Origin: Enterococcus_E cecorum_B | GTDB taxonomy: Bacteria > Bacillota > Bacilli > Lactobacillales > Enterococcaceae | NCBI GenBank assembly: GCA_946499615.1 | Contig: CAMMST010000053.1 | Coordinates: forward strand, 1 to 17,393 | DNA: 17,393 nucleotides | Direction: 5' to 3' | In this document: in pieces, positions 1 to 6,225 of the stretch | How positions within the stretch are numbered: the first letter of the stretch is position 1 | How the letters are laid out: every line of letters begins with the position of its first letter | Program-made: the position numbers and the translations under genes | The notes under the pieces: generated by a model | The model's input: the letters and a program-made list of their open reading frames with translations, nothing else | Database searches by the model: none | Told to the model about the DNA's origin: nothing

Positions 1-220
1 TACTTTGACTTGTTGTAGTAGTTGTTGTCGTTTCTGTTGACATAGCACTTGTTTCCGTAGATTCCGTTTCAGGTGCACTTGAGCTACTTGAAAGTGTCAC
101 TGTTGAACTAGTTGTTGTATTCGTTGTTTGGGTTTCATCAGCAAAATTATTTGTTGCTAAGAATAAAGATAATGTTGCTGCACATACACTAAATGTTAGC
201 CACTTTTTTGATTTTTTCAT
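1..220 (-). CDS. Secreted Thr/Ser-rich protein, N-terminal fragment
   Basis: Partial gene: it starts with ATG at 220-218 and runs off the left edge after 73 readable codons with no stop. An AGGAG ribosome-binding site lies seven bases upstream of the ATG. The N-terminus is a classical signal peptide, with a basic MKKSKK start, a hydrophobic core over residues 7-22 and a probable cleavage near Asn-Phe-Ala|Asp-Glu at about residue 28. The mature part that is visible (29-73) is almost only Thr, Ser and Glu, including a run of five serines and a run of seven threonines. This resembles the low-complexity linkers of secreted cell-wall hydrolases, adhesins and mucin-like surface proteins. No catalytic domain is visible, so the function is unknown. 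It has its own candidate promoter and is separated from frr by a terminator. Confidence 0.75.
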   Translation of the reverse strand, partial: MKKSKKWLTFSVCAATLSLFLATNNFADETQTTNTTTSSTVTLSSSSSAPETESTETSAMSTETTTTTTTSQS

Positions 221-244
221 TTTCCCACTCCTAAAATCAATAAA

Positions 245-272
245 AATATATGTAGAATTTTATCGAAGTCAT
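245..272 (-). promoter_or_regulatory. Candidate promoter for the secreted Thr/Ser-rich protein gene
   Basis: On the minus strand there is a -35-like ATGACT (267-272), a 16-base spacer and a -10-like TATATT (245-250), about 25 bases upstream of the start codon. The hexamers are imperfect. The placement just after the frr terminator supports an independent transcription unit. Confidence 0.4.
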
Positions 273-319
273 ACCCTATATTTTTAGGTGTTTCTATATA
301 ACTATGATTATTTATTAGC

Positions 320-364
320 AAAAAAATATACATGGTCTTGACTTAAAACAGACAAGACCATGTA
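320..364 (-). terminator. Intrinsic terminator of frr
   Basis: A perfect 12-base inverted repeat (329-340 with 353-364) closes a 12-base loop just downstream of the frr stop codon. On the minus strand it is followed by a run of T (321-328 complement). This is a classical Rho-independent terminator that ends the rpsB-frr block. Confidence 0.9.
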
Positions 365-367
365 AAA

Positions 368-925
368 TTATACTTCTAATAATTCTTTTTCTTTGTCACT
401 AGCAATCTTGTCTAATTCTTTGATACTCTTGTCTGTTAAGTCTTGAATATCTTTTTCAGCGGAACGTAAATCATCTTCGGTTATTTCACTATTCTTTTGT
501 TGTTTCTTATATTCATCGATTGCATCACGACGAATGTTACGAATAGCAACTTTTGCTTGTTCAGCCTCTTTTTTCACTTCTTTTGCTAATTCTTTACGAC
601 GTTCTTCTGTAAGTTGTGGAATGACTAAGCGGATTACATTACCATCGCTTGTTGGTGTAATTCCTAAATCAGAAGCTAATAATGCTTTTTCTACTTCTTG
701 AACCATTGATTTATCAAATGGTGTAATCATCAATACACGTGCTTCAGGAATTGTGATTGATGCCATTTGGTTTAATGGAGTAGGTACCCCATAATAAGTT
801 ACTTGAACTCGGTCTAATAATGAAGCATTTGCACGTCCAGCACGAATTTGACCTAAATTGCGTTGTAAGTTTTCGGCTGCTTTATGCATTTTGTCTTTTG
901 CTTCGTTAAAAATTGCGTCTGCCAT
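368..925 (-). CDS. frr: Ribosome recycling factor (RRF)
   Basis: Encodes a 185-residue protein, the normal length for bacterial RRF. RRF acts in the cytoplasm with EF-G to split the post-termination ribosome into subunits so that it can restart. The sequence is RRF along its whole length: the long N-terminal helix of domain I (Met1 to about 30, containing the NLGQIRAGRAN stretch), the central beta-rich domain II (about 30-105, with YYGVPTPLNQMASI and the PQLTEERRKEL stretch that follows it), and the C-terminal helices rich in Lys and Glu ending ELLEV. The ATG at 923-925 has an AGGAG site six to eight bases upstream. It is last in the order rpsB-tsf-pyrH-frr, which is conserved in Firmicutes. 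It sits 163 bases after pyrH with a terminator hairpin between them, so it probably depends on read-through plus a local promoter. Confidence 0.98.
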   Translation of the reverse strand: MADAIFNEAKDKMHKAAENLQRNLGQIRAGRANASLLDRVQVTYYGVPTPLNQMASITIPEARVLMITPFDKSMVQEVEKALLASDLGITPTSDGNVIRLVIPQLTEERRKELAKEVKKEAEQAKVAIRNIRRDAIDEYKKQQKNSEITEDDLRSAEKDIQDLTDKSIKELDKIASDKEKELLEV

Positions 926-1030
926 AATAATCTCCTCTTATCTATATTATCTTGGTGATTGAAATCTACCACTTAACTAAATTTTATCACAAAACATTTT
1001 TGAACGCTATGAAAAATTAAATGATTGTTA

Positions 1031-1070
1031 TCAAAAAAAGCCTCTCCCACTAGCAAAAGTAGGAAGGCTT
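1031..1070 (-). terminator. Terminator-like hairpin between pyrH and frr
   Basis: On the minus strand, AAGCCT-TCCTACT (1058-1070) pairs with AGTGGGA-AGGCTT (1038-1051), with one bulged G, and is followed by a run of T (1033-1039 complement). It begins 19 bases after the pyrH stop. It probably attenuates transcription before frr, because frr follows on the same strand. Confidence 0.85.
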
Positions 1071-1088
1071 AATCTTAGTAAACGAAAA

Positions 1089-1811
1089 TTATTTTCCTTT
1101 AACTGTAGTACCAATATTTTCGCCCATGATTGCACGACGAATATTACCTGGTTCGTTTAAGTTAAAGACTACTAATGGAATATCATTATCCATACTTAGT
1201 GAACTTGCAGTAGAATCCATTACTTGAAGGCCTTTAGCAATGACTTCAAGATGTGTTAATTCTTCAAATTTTATAGCATTTTCATCTAATTTAGGATCTG
1301 CAGAATAAACACCGTCTACATTATTTTTTGCCATCAAGATAACATCAGCATTGATTTCAGCTGCACGTAAAGCTGCGGTTGTATCTGTTGAGAAGTATGG
1401 ATTACCCGTACCACCAGCAAAGATAACCACACGATTTTTTTCTAAATGACGTTCAGCGCGACGACGGATATATGGTTCTGCAATTTGACGCATTTCAATT
1501 GAAGTTTGAACACGAGTTGGTACCCCTTCATTTTCAAGGGTATCTTGTAAAGCCAATGCGTTCATCACAGTTGCTAACATGCCCATATAGTCAGCTTGTG
1601 CACGTTCCATTCCCATTTGCGCACCAATTTGTCCACGCCAAATATTTCCACCACCGACTACAATTGCTAATTCAACACCTAAATCATGAACTTCTTTTAA
1701 TTCTTTCACGATTTCTTTAATAGTTGGAGGATTAATACCAAAGCCTTTTTCACCAGCTAGAGCTTCTCCACTTAATTTCAAAATGACACGTTTATATTTA
1801 GGTTCAACCAT
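1089..1811 (-). CDS. pyrH: UMP kinase
   Basis: Encodes a 240-residue cytoplasmic UMP kinase that phosphorylates UMP to UDP with ATP, the step feeding UTP, CTP and nucleotide-sugar pools. It belongs to the amino-acid-kinase fold and is unrelated to eukaryotic UMP/CMP kinases. Visible family landmarks are KLSGEAL near residue 12, GGGNIWRG (about 53-60), the DYMGMLATVMNALALQD helix (about 74-90), GGTGNPYFSTDTTAALRAAE (about 133-152) and KNNVDGVYSADPK (about 162-174). The length and motifs match the hexameric bacterial enzyme. The ATG at 1809-1811 is preceded by AGGAGG at good spacing. It has its own extended -10 promoter, and it is bracketed by two terminator hairpins, so its expression can be set apart from tsf and frr. 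Confidence 0.98.
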   Translation of the reverse strand: MVEPKYKRVILKLSGEALAGEKGFGINPPTIKEIVKELKEVHDLGVELAIVVGGGNIWRGQIGAQMGMERAQADYMGMLATVMNALALQDTLENEGVPTRVQTSIEMRQIAEPYIRRRAERHLEKNRVVIFAGGTGNPYFSTDTTAALRAAEINADVILMAKNNVDGVYSADPKLDENAIKFEELTHLEVIAKGLQVMDSTASSLSMDNDIPLVVFNLNEPGNIRRAIMGENIGTTVKGK

Positions 1812-1846
1812 TTTAATTCCTCCTGACTAAAAAAATTACTCGACTA

Positions 1847-1874
1847 ATTATAGCATATAATCCAGTAAAACCAA
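1847..1874 (-). promoter_or_regulatory. Extended -10 promoter for pyrH
   Basis: The minus strand carries a perfect TATAAT (1847-1852) preceded by TGC, giving the TGnTATAAT extended -10. A weak -35-like TTGGTT (1869-1874) lies 16 bases further upstream. It is located between the tsf terminator and the pyrH ribosome-binding site, and predicts a leader of about 30 bases. Confidence 0.75.
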
Positions 1875-1893
1875 TCGATTCACTGAAATTTTC

Positions 1894-1930
1894 CAAAAAA
1901 AAGGAGCGCATAATAATCTATGCGTTCCTA
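1894..1930 (-). terminator. Intrinsic terminator after tsf
   Basis: On the minus strand an 11-base stem (1919-1929 with 1903-1913), with one A-C mismatch and a 5-base loop, is followed by eight T residues (1895-1902 complement). It lies directly after the tsf stop codon. Confidence 0.9.
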
Positions 1931-1945
1931 TTTAAATGAATGAGC

Positions 1946-2827
1946 TTATTGTTTAATTTGGCTCATAACTTCTTCTACAAAGTTATCAACGCGTTTTTCG
2001 ATACCTTCACCAACTTCAAAACGAGTGAATGAAGCAACTTTAGCGCCTTTATCAGCAACAAATTTACCAACAGTCATATCAGGATCTTTAACGAATGGTT
2101 GGTCAACTAATGCAATTTCAGCTTTGAATTTCTTCAAGCGACCTTCAACCATTTTTTCAACGATGTTAGCAGGTTTTCCTTCATTTAATGCTTGTTCAGT
2201 AAGGATAGCTTTTTCGTGATCTAATTCTGATTGAGGAATTTGACTTTCATCAACATAACGAGGGTTGATAGCTGCTACGTGCATTGCAACGTCACGAGCT
2301 ACAGTTTCATCAGTTGTTCCTTCTAATACAGTTAATACAGCGATACGTCCGCCCATGTGTAAGTAACCACCGAATGCGTCGTTATCGCCTTTTTCTACTA
2401 CATGGAAACGACGGAAGCTGATTTTTTCACCGATAACTTGAGTAGCTTCGATTAAAGTAGCTTCTAATGTACCTTTAGATGCCTCTAATTTTAAAGCTTC
2501 TTCCATGTTAGCTGGACGATGTTCTGCCATTAATTCAGCAATTTCTTTAACTAAGTTTTGGAACATTTCGTTTTTAGATACGAAGTCAGTTTCTGAGTTA
2601 ACTTCTACGATTGCAGCCACATTACCTTTGATTGCAACAGAAGCTAAACCTTCAGCAGCGATACGGTCGCTCTTCTTAGCAGCTTTAGCCATACCTTTTT
2701 CACGTAATAAGTCGATTGCTTTTTCGATAACACCTTCAGTTTCTACTAAAGCTTTTTTAGCATCCATCATCCCTACGCCAGTCATATCGCGTAGTTCTTT
2801 AACTAATTTAGCAGTAATTTGTGCCAT
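1946..2827 (-). CDS. tsf: Translation elongation factor Ts
   Basis: Encodes a 293-residue EF-Ts, the cytoplasmic nucleotide-exchange factor that releases GDP from EF-Tu. The N-terminal UBA-like domain (about 1-55) holds the diagnostic LRDMTGVGMMDAKKAL stretch. The first core subdomain has EVNSETDFVSKN (about 75-86), which contains the conserved Thr-Asp-Phe-Val contact with EF-Tu. HVAAINPRYV (about 183-192) and the C-terminal part ending VDNFVEEVMSQIKQ follow the family. The length is typical. The ATG at 2825-2827 has an AGGAGG site ten bases upstream. The gene follows rpsB by 120 bases that contain a large terminator hairpin, and I see no convincing promoter in that gap. It is therefore probably made from rpsB transcripts that escape termination. 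Confidence 0.98.
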   Translation of the reverse strand: MAQITAKLVKELRDMTGVGMMDAKKALVETEGVIEKAIDLLREKGMAKAAKKSDRIAAEGLASVAIKGNVAAIVEVNSETDFVSKNEMFQNLVKEIAELMAEHRPANMEEALKLEASKGTLEATLIEATQVIGEKISFRRFHVVEKGDNDAFGGYLHMGGRIAVLTVLEGTTDETVARDVAMHVAAINPRYVDESQIPQSELDHEKAILTEQALNEGKPANIVEKMVEGRLKKFKAEIALVDQPFVKDPDMTVGKFVADKGAKVASFTRFEVGEGIEKRVDNFVEEVMSQIKQ

Positions 2828-2873
2828 TTTGAAAAATTCCTCCTATATCTTTTTAAAAAATTATTTTTACTTT

Positions 2874-2930
2874 CAAAAAAAGCTGTCTCAAAGGAGAGTG
2901 AGGCTCCTCACTTGGCCCTTGAAAACAGCT
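2874..2930 (-). terminator. Long terminator hairpin between rpsB and tsf
   Basis: On the minus strand an outer stem of about 14 pairs (2917-2930 with 2882-2895, one mismatch, some G-T pairs) encloses a perfect inner stem AGTGAG/CTCACT (2898-2913 region). It is followed by seven T residues (2875-2881 complement). It starts 18 bases after the rpsB stop. With no clear tsf promoter downstream, it probably works as a partial terminator that sets the rpsB:tsf ratio. Confidence 0.85.
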
Positions 2931-2947
2931 CCATTGTGTACATCTAA

Positions 2948-3739
2948 TTATTCAGCTGATGCGTTGTCGCCTTCAACTACTTCAACGATTTCTTCGATTG
3001 AAGTTGCGTTTTCTTCTGTTGTTTCGAATAATGCTTCTTCAACAACTTCTTGGTCTTCACCTTGGTTACCTTCGATGAAAGCATCTGCCATTTTAGCTGT
3101 AATTAATTTAACCGCACGAATTGCATCGTCGTTTGATGGGATAACTACGTCGATTTCATCTGGATCGCAGTTTGTATCAACCATCGCTACGATTGGGATA
3201 TTTAATTTACGAGCTTCTTGAACAGCAATATGTTCTTTACGAGGGTCTACGATGTACATTACATCAGGAATACGTGGCATTTCAGCGATACCGCCTAAGA
3301 ATTTTTCTAAGCGTTCACGTTCTTTGTTTAAGCCAGCAACTTCTTTTTTAGGAAGTACTTCAAAAGTTCCGTTTTCTTCCATTTCATTGATAGCTTTTAA
3401 GCGACCAATACGTTTTTGGATAGTACCCCAGTTAGTTAAAGTACCACCTAACCAACGATGGTTTACATAGTATTGACCAGCGCGGATAGCTTCGTCTTTG
3501 ATTGCTTCTTGAGCTTGTTTTTTAGTACCAACGAATAAAGCGATACCGCCATCTTCAGCGACTTCTTTCATGTATTCGTAAGCTGCATCTACTAACTTAA
3601 CTGTTTTTTGTAAGTCAATAATGTAGATTCCGTTTCTTTCTGTGAAGATGTATTTCTTCATTTTTGGGTTCCAGCGACGTGTTTGGTGACCAAAGTGTAC
3701 GCCGGCTTCAAGCAATTGTTTCATTGAGATAACTGCCAT
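2948..3739 (-). CDS. rpsB: 30S ribosomal protein uS2
   Basis: Encodes a 263-residue ribosomal protein S2, a late-binding small-subunit protein at the head/body junction that recruits bS1-like factors. The N-terminus MAVISMKQLLEAGVHFGHQ and the WNPKMKKYIF stretch are the family signature. FVGTKKQAQEAI, RWLGGTLTNW and PDVMYIVDPRKE follow in the expected order. After about residue 225 there is an acidic, Glu-rich C-terminal tail that is longer than the core fold requires; such tails are common in lactic acid bacteria. The ATG at 3737-3739 has a GGAGG site eight bases upstream. It leads the rpsB-tsf-pyrH-frr block, behind a consensus-like promoter and a structured leader of about 125 bases. Confidence 0.98.
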   Translation of the reverse strand: MAVISMKQLLEAGVHFGHQTRRWNPKMKKYIFTERNGIYIIDLQKTVKLVDAAYEYMKEVAEDGGIALFVGTKKQAQEAIKDEAIRAGQYYVNHRWLGGTLTNWGTIQKRIGRLKAINEMEENGTFEVLPKKEVAGLNKERERLEKFLGGIAEMPRIPDVMYIVDPRKEHIAVQEARKLNIPIVAMVDTNCDPDEIDVVIPSNDDAIRAVKLITAKMADAFIEGNQGEDQEVVEEALFETTEENATSIEEIVEVVEGDNASAE

Positions 3740-3862
3740 GTTTAAATTCCTCCAATTTGGTTTTTCTTTCTTCTTCTTATCTTTAACCTTGCTGGCAAAC
3801 TATTTCTAGCACCTACCAACAATCCAATAAGAATGTATGTTTAGTGTGAATGCCACACCTTT
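3740..3862 (-). promoter_or_regulatory. Structured 5' leader of rpsB, candidate autoregulatory RNA
   Basis: Between the promoter and the rpsB ribosome-binding site, the minus-strand RNA can form two hairpins. The first (3843-3859) is a 5-pair GUGUG/CACAC stem with a GCAUU loop. The second (3789-3822) has a 7-pair outer stem UUGUUGG/CCAGCAA (one G-U pair), an asymmetric internal loop, and an inner CUA/UAG stem closed by a GAAA tetraloop (3800-3809). A purine-rich single-stranded stretch then leads into the ribosome-binding site. Such folds are typical of ribosomal-protein leaders, and S2 autoregulation is known in other bacteria. Its role here is inferred. Confidence 0.45.
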
Positions 3863-3865
3863 GTT

Positions 3866-3894
3866 AGTATACACTAAGTTTTTGATAGAATCAA
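3866..3894 (-). promoter_or_regulatory. Promoter of the rpsB operon
   Basis: On the minus strand there is TTGATT (3889-3894), a 17-base spacer and TATACT (3866-3871), a near-consensus vegetative (sigma-A type) promoter. The -35 box lies five bases after the flippase stop codon and overlaps a small TTTGAT/ATCAAA inverted repeat. Confidence 0.8.
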
Positions 3895-3899
3895 ATAAT

Positions 3900-5186
3900 T
3901 TATTTAAATTTTTTGTATTTCACAAAAACATAGTGCATCACAATAATTATTAGGATAGAAGAATTAAAAGCTGTTGAAAATAAGTACGTAAGTCCAGCAC
4001 CTTTCAATTCATAAAATTTTACAAGATAATCACCTAAAAAAGTTGAGATCAGAGCATTTGCACAATAAATATATGTTATGAATTTGGTCTTATTAATTAA
4101 AGTTAACAAATAGATATAAAAAATGGAAATACTACTTAACCCTCCTGAAATAATTAATATTCCAAAAACAAAATCAAAGTGATTAATATCGATATTAAAT
4201 ATTAACGTCATCAACGGAAGACCAATATAAATACCAGCTACAACAAATAAAATAGTTAAACAAAAAATTGCCAAAGTAATATTCATTATTGTTCTAATAA
4301 ATTTTAAAATATTGTCTCTAAATATACTAGCAATTGAAGTATAATAAGGAACAACTATCATTTGAAATAACAATGATATAATAAATGAAGGCATTGCTAA
4401 TATATTGTAAACTGCCTGACTTTCTGTACTAAGATGAATTGCAATAGAATTTTTAGGAATATTTACTATATAGTTAGTCAAGAATAATCCAATAAAAATT
4501 GAAAAACAAACTTTATATATTGAAACAATATTATTAACTCTAAATTTAAAATCTAGATTAAAATATTCAATAATTATTTTAAAATCAATCAAAATTAACC
4601 ATAAATAAGATGATATACTTGCAATAACAATTGACAATGTGATATTTTTAAAAACTATCAAGATTAAAACAAAAAGTATATCATAGGTTAACACCCTAAA
4701 AAAATAGGATAAACCCGTAAATGCAAGCTTTTCATTCTTTTGAAAAAATCCCGCAAATACATCAGCTATTACTTCAGAAGACATTAATAAAGTTAATACC
4801 AGTGCAATTATTGTCTCTTGATAATTCAATTTAATAAAATTAGAGTACATTAGAGAAAGCATGAGCATCAACGGAATTGTAATTAATTTAGATAGTAAGA
4901 AATCTGTAAATTTAAAATTTTCATCTAAATCGGAAACTTGAACGTTTCTAGAACCAAATTGTCCTACTGTTAGCATCTGCTGGCATACTGCCCAACCAAT
5001 TGAAAATACGCCTGAAAGAAAAGCACCCGAAATTCTTGTTACAGATATTAATAGCACTATAGATGAGGCTGAAAACATCAACATACCTAATCCATAAAAC
5101 AGTGAATTCTCTCTACTGGAATATTTTTTTTTAAAAAAGGACCTAAAAAAGAAATACACTTTACTCAACTCTCTTTTTATTATCAA
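3900..5186 (-). CDS. Wzx-type polysaccharide flippase (MOP superfamily), GacK-like position
   Basis: Encodes a protein of up to 428 residues, almost all of it hydrophobic, with about 12 predicted membrane segments and short loops. The N-terminus is basic (FFKKKYSSREN), followed by GLGMLMFSASSIVLL, and the tail is Lys-rich. This is the pattern of Wzx/MATE-like lipid-linked sugar flippases, which move undecaprenyl-linked sugars from the inner to the outer face of the membrane. No catalytic motif is expected in the family. The longest frame starts with TTG at 5184-5186 inside the preceding gene and without a ribosome-binding site. A GTG at 5157-5159, directly after the upstream stop and nine bases from a GAGAG, is at least as likely and gives about 419 residues. 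It is the last gene of the AT-rich side-chain module (DUF2142, GT2, DUF2304, flippase). Family assignment is firm; the transported sugar is unknown. Confidence 0.85.
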   Translation of the reverse strand: MIIKRELSKVYFFFRSFFKKKYSSRENSLFYGLGMLMFSASSIVLLISVTRISGAFLSGVFSIGWAVCQQMLTVGQFGSRNVQVSDLDENFKFTDFLLSKLITIPLMLMLSLMYSNFIKLNYQETIIALVLTLLMSSEVIADVFAGFFQKNEKLAFTGLSYFFRVLTYDILFVLILIVFKNITLSIVIASISSYLWLILIDFKIIIEYFNLDFKFRVNNIVSIYKVCFSIFIGLFLTNYIVNIPKNSIAIHLSTESQAVYNILAMPSFIISLLFQMIVVPYYTSIASIFRDNILKFIRTIMNITLAIFCLTILFVVAGIYIGLPLMTLIFNIDINHFDFVFGILIISGGLSSISIFYIYLLTLINKTKFITYIYCANALISTFLGDYLVKFYELKGAGLTYLFSTAFNSSILIIIVMHYVFVKYKKFK

Positions 5187-5493
5187 TAGATATTTTCTGA
5201 ACGATTTCAGTTAATTGTAATTTCAACCTTGAAATCTGTAATGATTGAGTAAATGAGTATACAAGCAAAAAAATCACAGCCATAAATAGTAAAAAATTTG
5301 AAGTTACTTCAAAACCTAATAAGCTAGATATTGTATCAGGAATAATAGGAATTACAGCAAAAACAATCATAATAATTCCAACAAAGATCCAAAATAATGC
5401 ATTACTCAGTAATATTTTATTTTTATTAATACTTCTTACAACGTAATAAACAAAAATAATAGACACTATTAAAATAACGATTGTATTAACCAT
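5161..5493 (-). CDS. DUF2304 small membrane protein, GacJ-like glycosyltransferase partner
   Basis: Encodes 110 residues with three hydrophobic membrane segments (about 4-21, 30-50 and 65-83). A charged, helix-forming tail follows (about 84-110, SLQISRLKLQLTEIVQKI) that looks like a short coiled coil. This is the layout of DUF2304 proteins, which are typically encoded beside a DPM1-type GT2. The group A streptococcal counterpart, GacJ, is of similar size and is reported to form a complex with GacI and stimulate it. Here the gene follows the GT2 by one base. Its AAGGAG site lies inside the last codons of the GT2 gene, so the two are very probably translationally coupled and made together. It overlaps the longest form of the flippase frame downstream. 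The role as membrane partner of the GT2 is inferred from family and context. Confidence 0.85.
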   Translation of the reverse strand: MVNTIVILIVSIIFVYYVVRSINKNKILLSNALFWIFVGIIMIVFAVIPIIPDTISSLLGFEVTSNFLLFMAVIFLLVYSFTQSLQISRLKLQLTEIVQKISIDNKKRVE

Positions 5494-5494
5494 T

Positions 5495-6211
5495 TCAATC
5501 TCCTTCTTTCATTAATGTTGAAATTAATATAACAGAACATACTTCTATCATATATCTAATAGATTTTATGGGAGTTATTGAGGATTTTCCTCCTTGTCTT
5601 TCAAACATATTAACTCCAACCTCCTTAAATCTATACTTTCGTTTAATCAAATGTACAATTGATTCCGGTTCTGGATATTTTACAGGATATCTATTTGCAA
5701 AATATGAAATTACCTTTTTATTTGCAGCTCGATAACCGGAAGTAGTATCGAAAATTCTTTTTCCAGTAGTAATAAAAATTATAAAAGAAATAATTTTTAT
5801 TCCAAACCTTCTCATAAAAGTCGTTTTAAAGTCCGAAGAGGCTGGATTAATAAAACGCGAACCAACTATTATATCAGCTTCATTATCTATAAGCGGTAAA
5901 ACTAAATTTGGGAGCGAAGAAATATCATGCTGACCATCACCATCAAACTGAACAGCTATATCATAATTCATTTTCTCTGCATACATATAGCCAGTCTGAA
6001 CAGCACCTCCGATACCAAGATTCAACAATAAATCAATATGCTCAATATTATTCTCAGATAATATCTTAGAAGTCGAATCAGTAGAACCATCATTTATGAC
6101 TATATAATCGACATCAAAAGTAAATTTATCCTTATTCTGTTTAATATTATTAATTGTGTTTAATATCGATTCCTCTTCATTATAAGCAGGGATAATTAAT
6201 AAAACTTTCAT
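5495..6211 (-). CDS. DPM1/GacI-like polyprenyl-phosphate sugar synthase (GT2)
   Basis: Encodes a 238-residue family 2 glycosyltransferase, GT-A fold. It probably transfers a sugar from a nucleotide donor to undecaprenyl phosphate on the cytoplasmic face. Visible motifs are PAYNEEE at residues 8-14, NDGSTD at 40-45, the metal-binding DGDGQHD at 90-96 (Asp90 and Asp92), GSRF at 117-120, TSGYRA at 157-162 and EPES at 181-184. The C-terminus has only one modest hydrophobic stretch (about 219-233) rather than the paired membrane helices of GtrB-type enzymes. This fits the GacI type, which works with a separate small membrane protein, and that protein is encoded next. The ATG at 6209-6211 has AGGAGG at ideal spacing and lies 14 bases after the DUF2142 gene. 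The sugar (GlcNAc in GacI) cannot be read from sequence. Confidence 0.9.
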   Translation of the reverse strand: MKVLLIIPAYNEEESILNTINNIKQNKDKFTFDVDYIVINDGSTDSTSKILSENNIEHIDLLLNLGIGGAVQTGYMYAEKMNYDIAVQFDGDGQHDISSLPNLVLPLIDNEADIIVGSRFINPASSDFKTTFMRRFGIKIISFIIFITTGKRIFDTTSGYRAANKKVISYFANRYPVKYPEPESIVHLIKRKYRFKEVGVNMFERQGGKSSITPIKSIRYMIEVCSVILISTLMKEGD

Positions 6212-6225
6212 AAATCCTCCTAAAG

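Noticed and set aside
941..1030. A promoter for frr around GATAAAAT (about 985-995)
   Set aside because: The -10-like sequence has no acceptable -35 at 16-18 bases. A local promoter is plausible because of the upstream terminator, but I cannot support a position.
1472..1720. Plus-strand open frame opposite pyrH
   Set aside because: Complete overlap with the certain pyrH gene and no start signals.
2505..3221. A 238-codon open frame on the plus strand opposite tsf and rpsB
   Set aside because: It is antisense to two certain genes, its translation resembles no family I know, it lacks a ribosome-binding site, and it crosses the tsf/rpsB terminator. It is a by-product of codon bias in the real genes.
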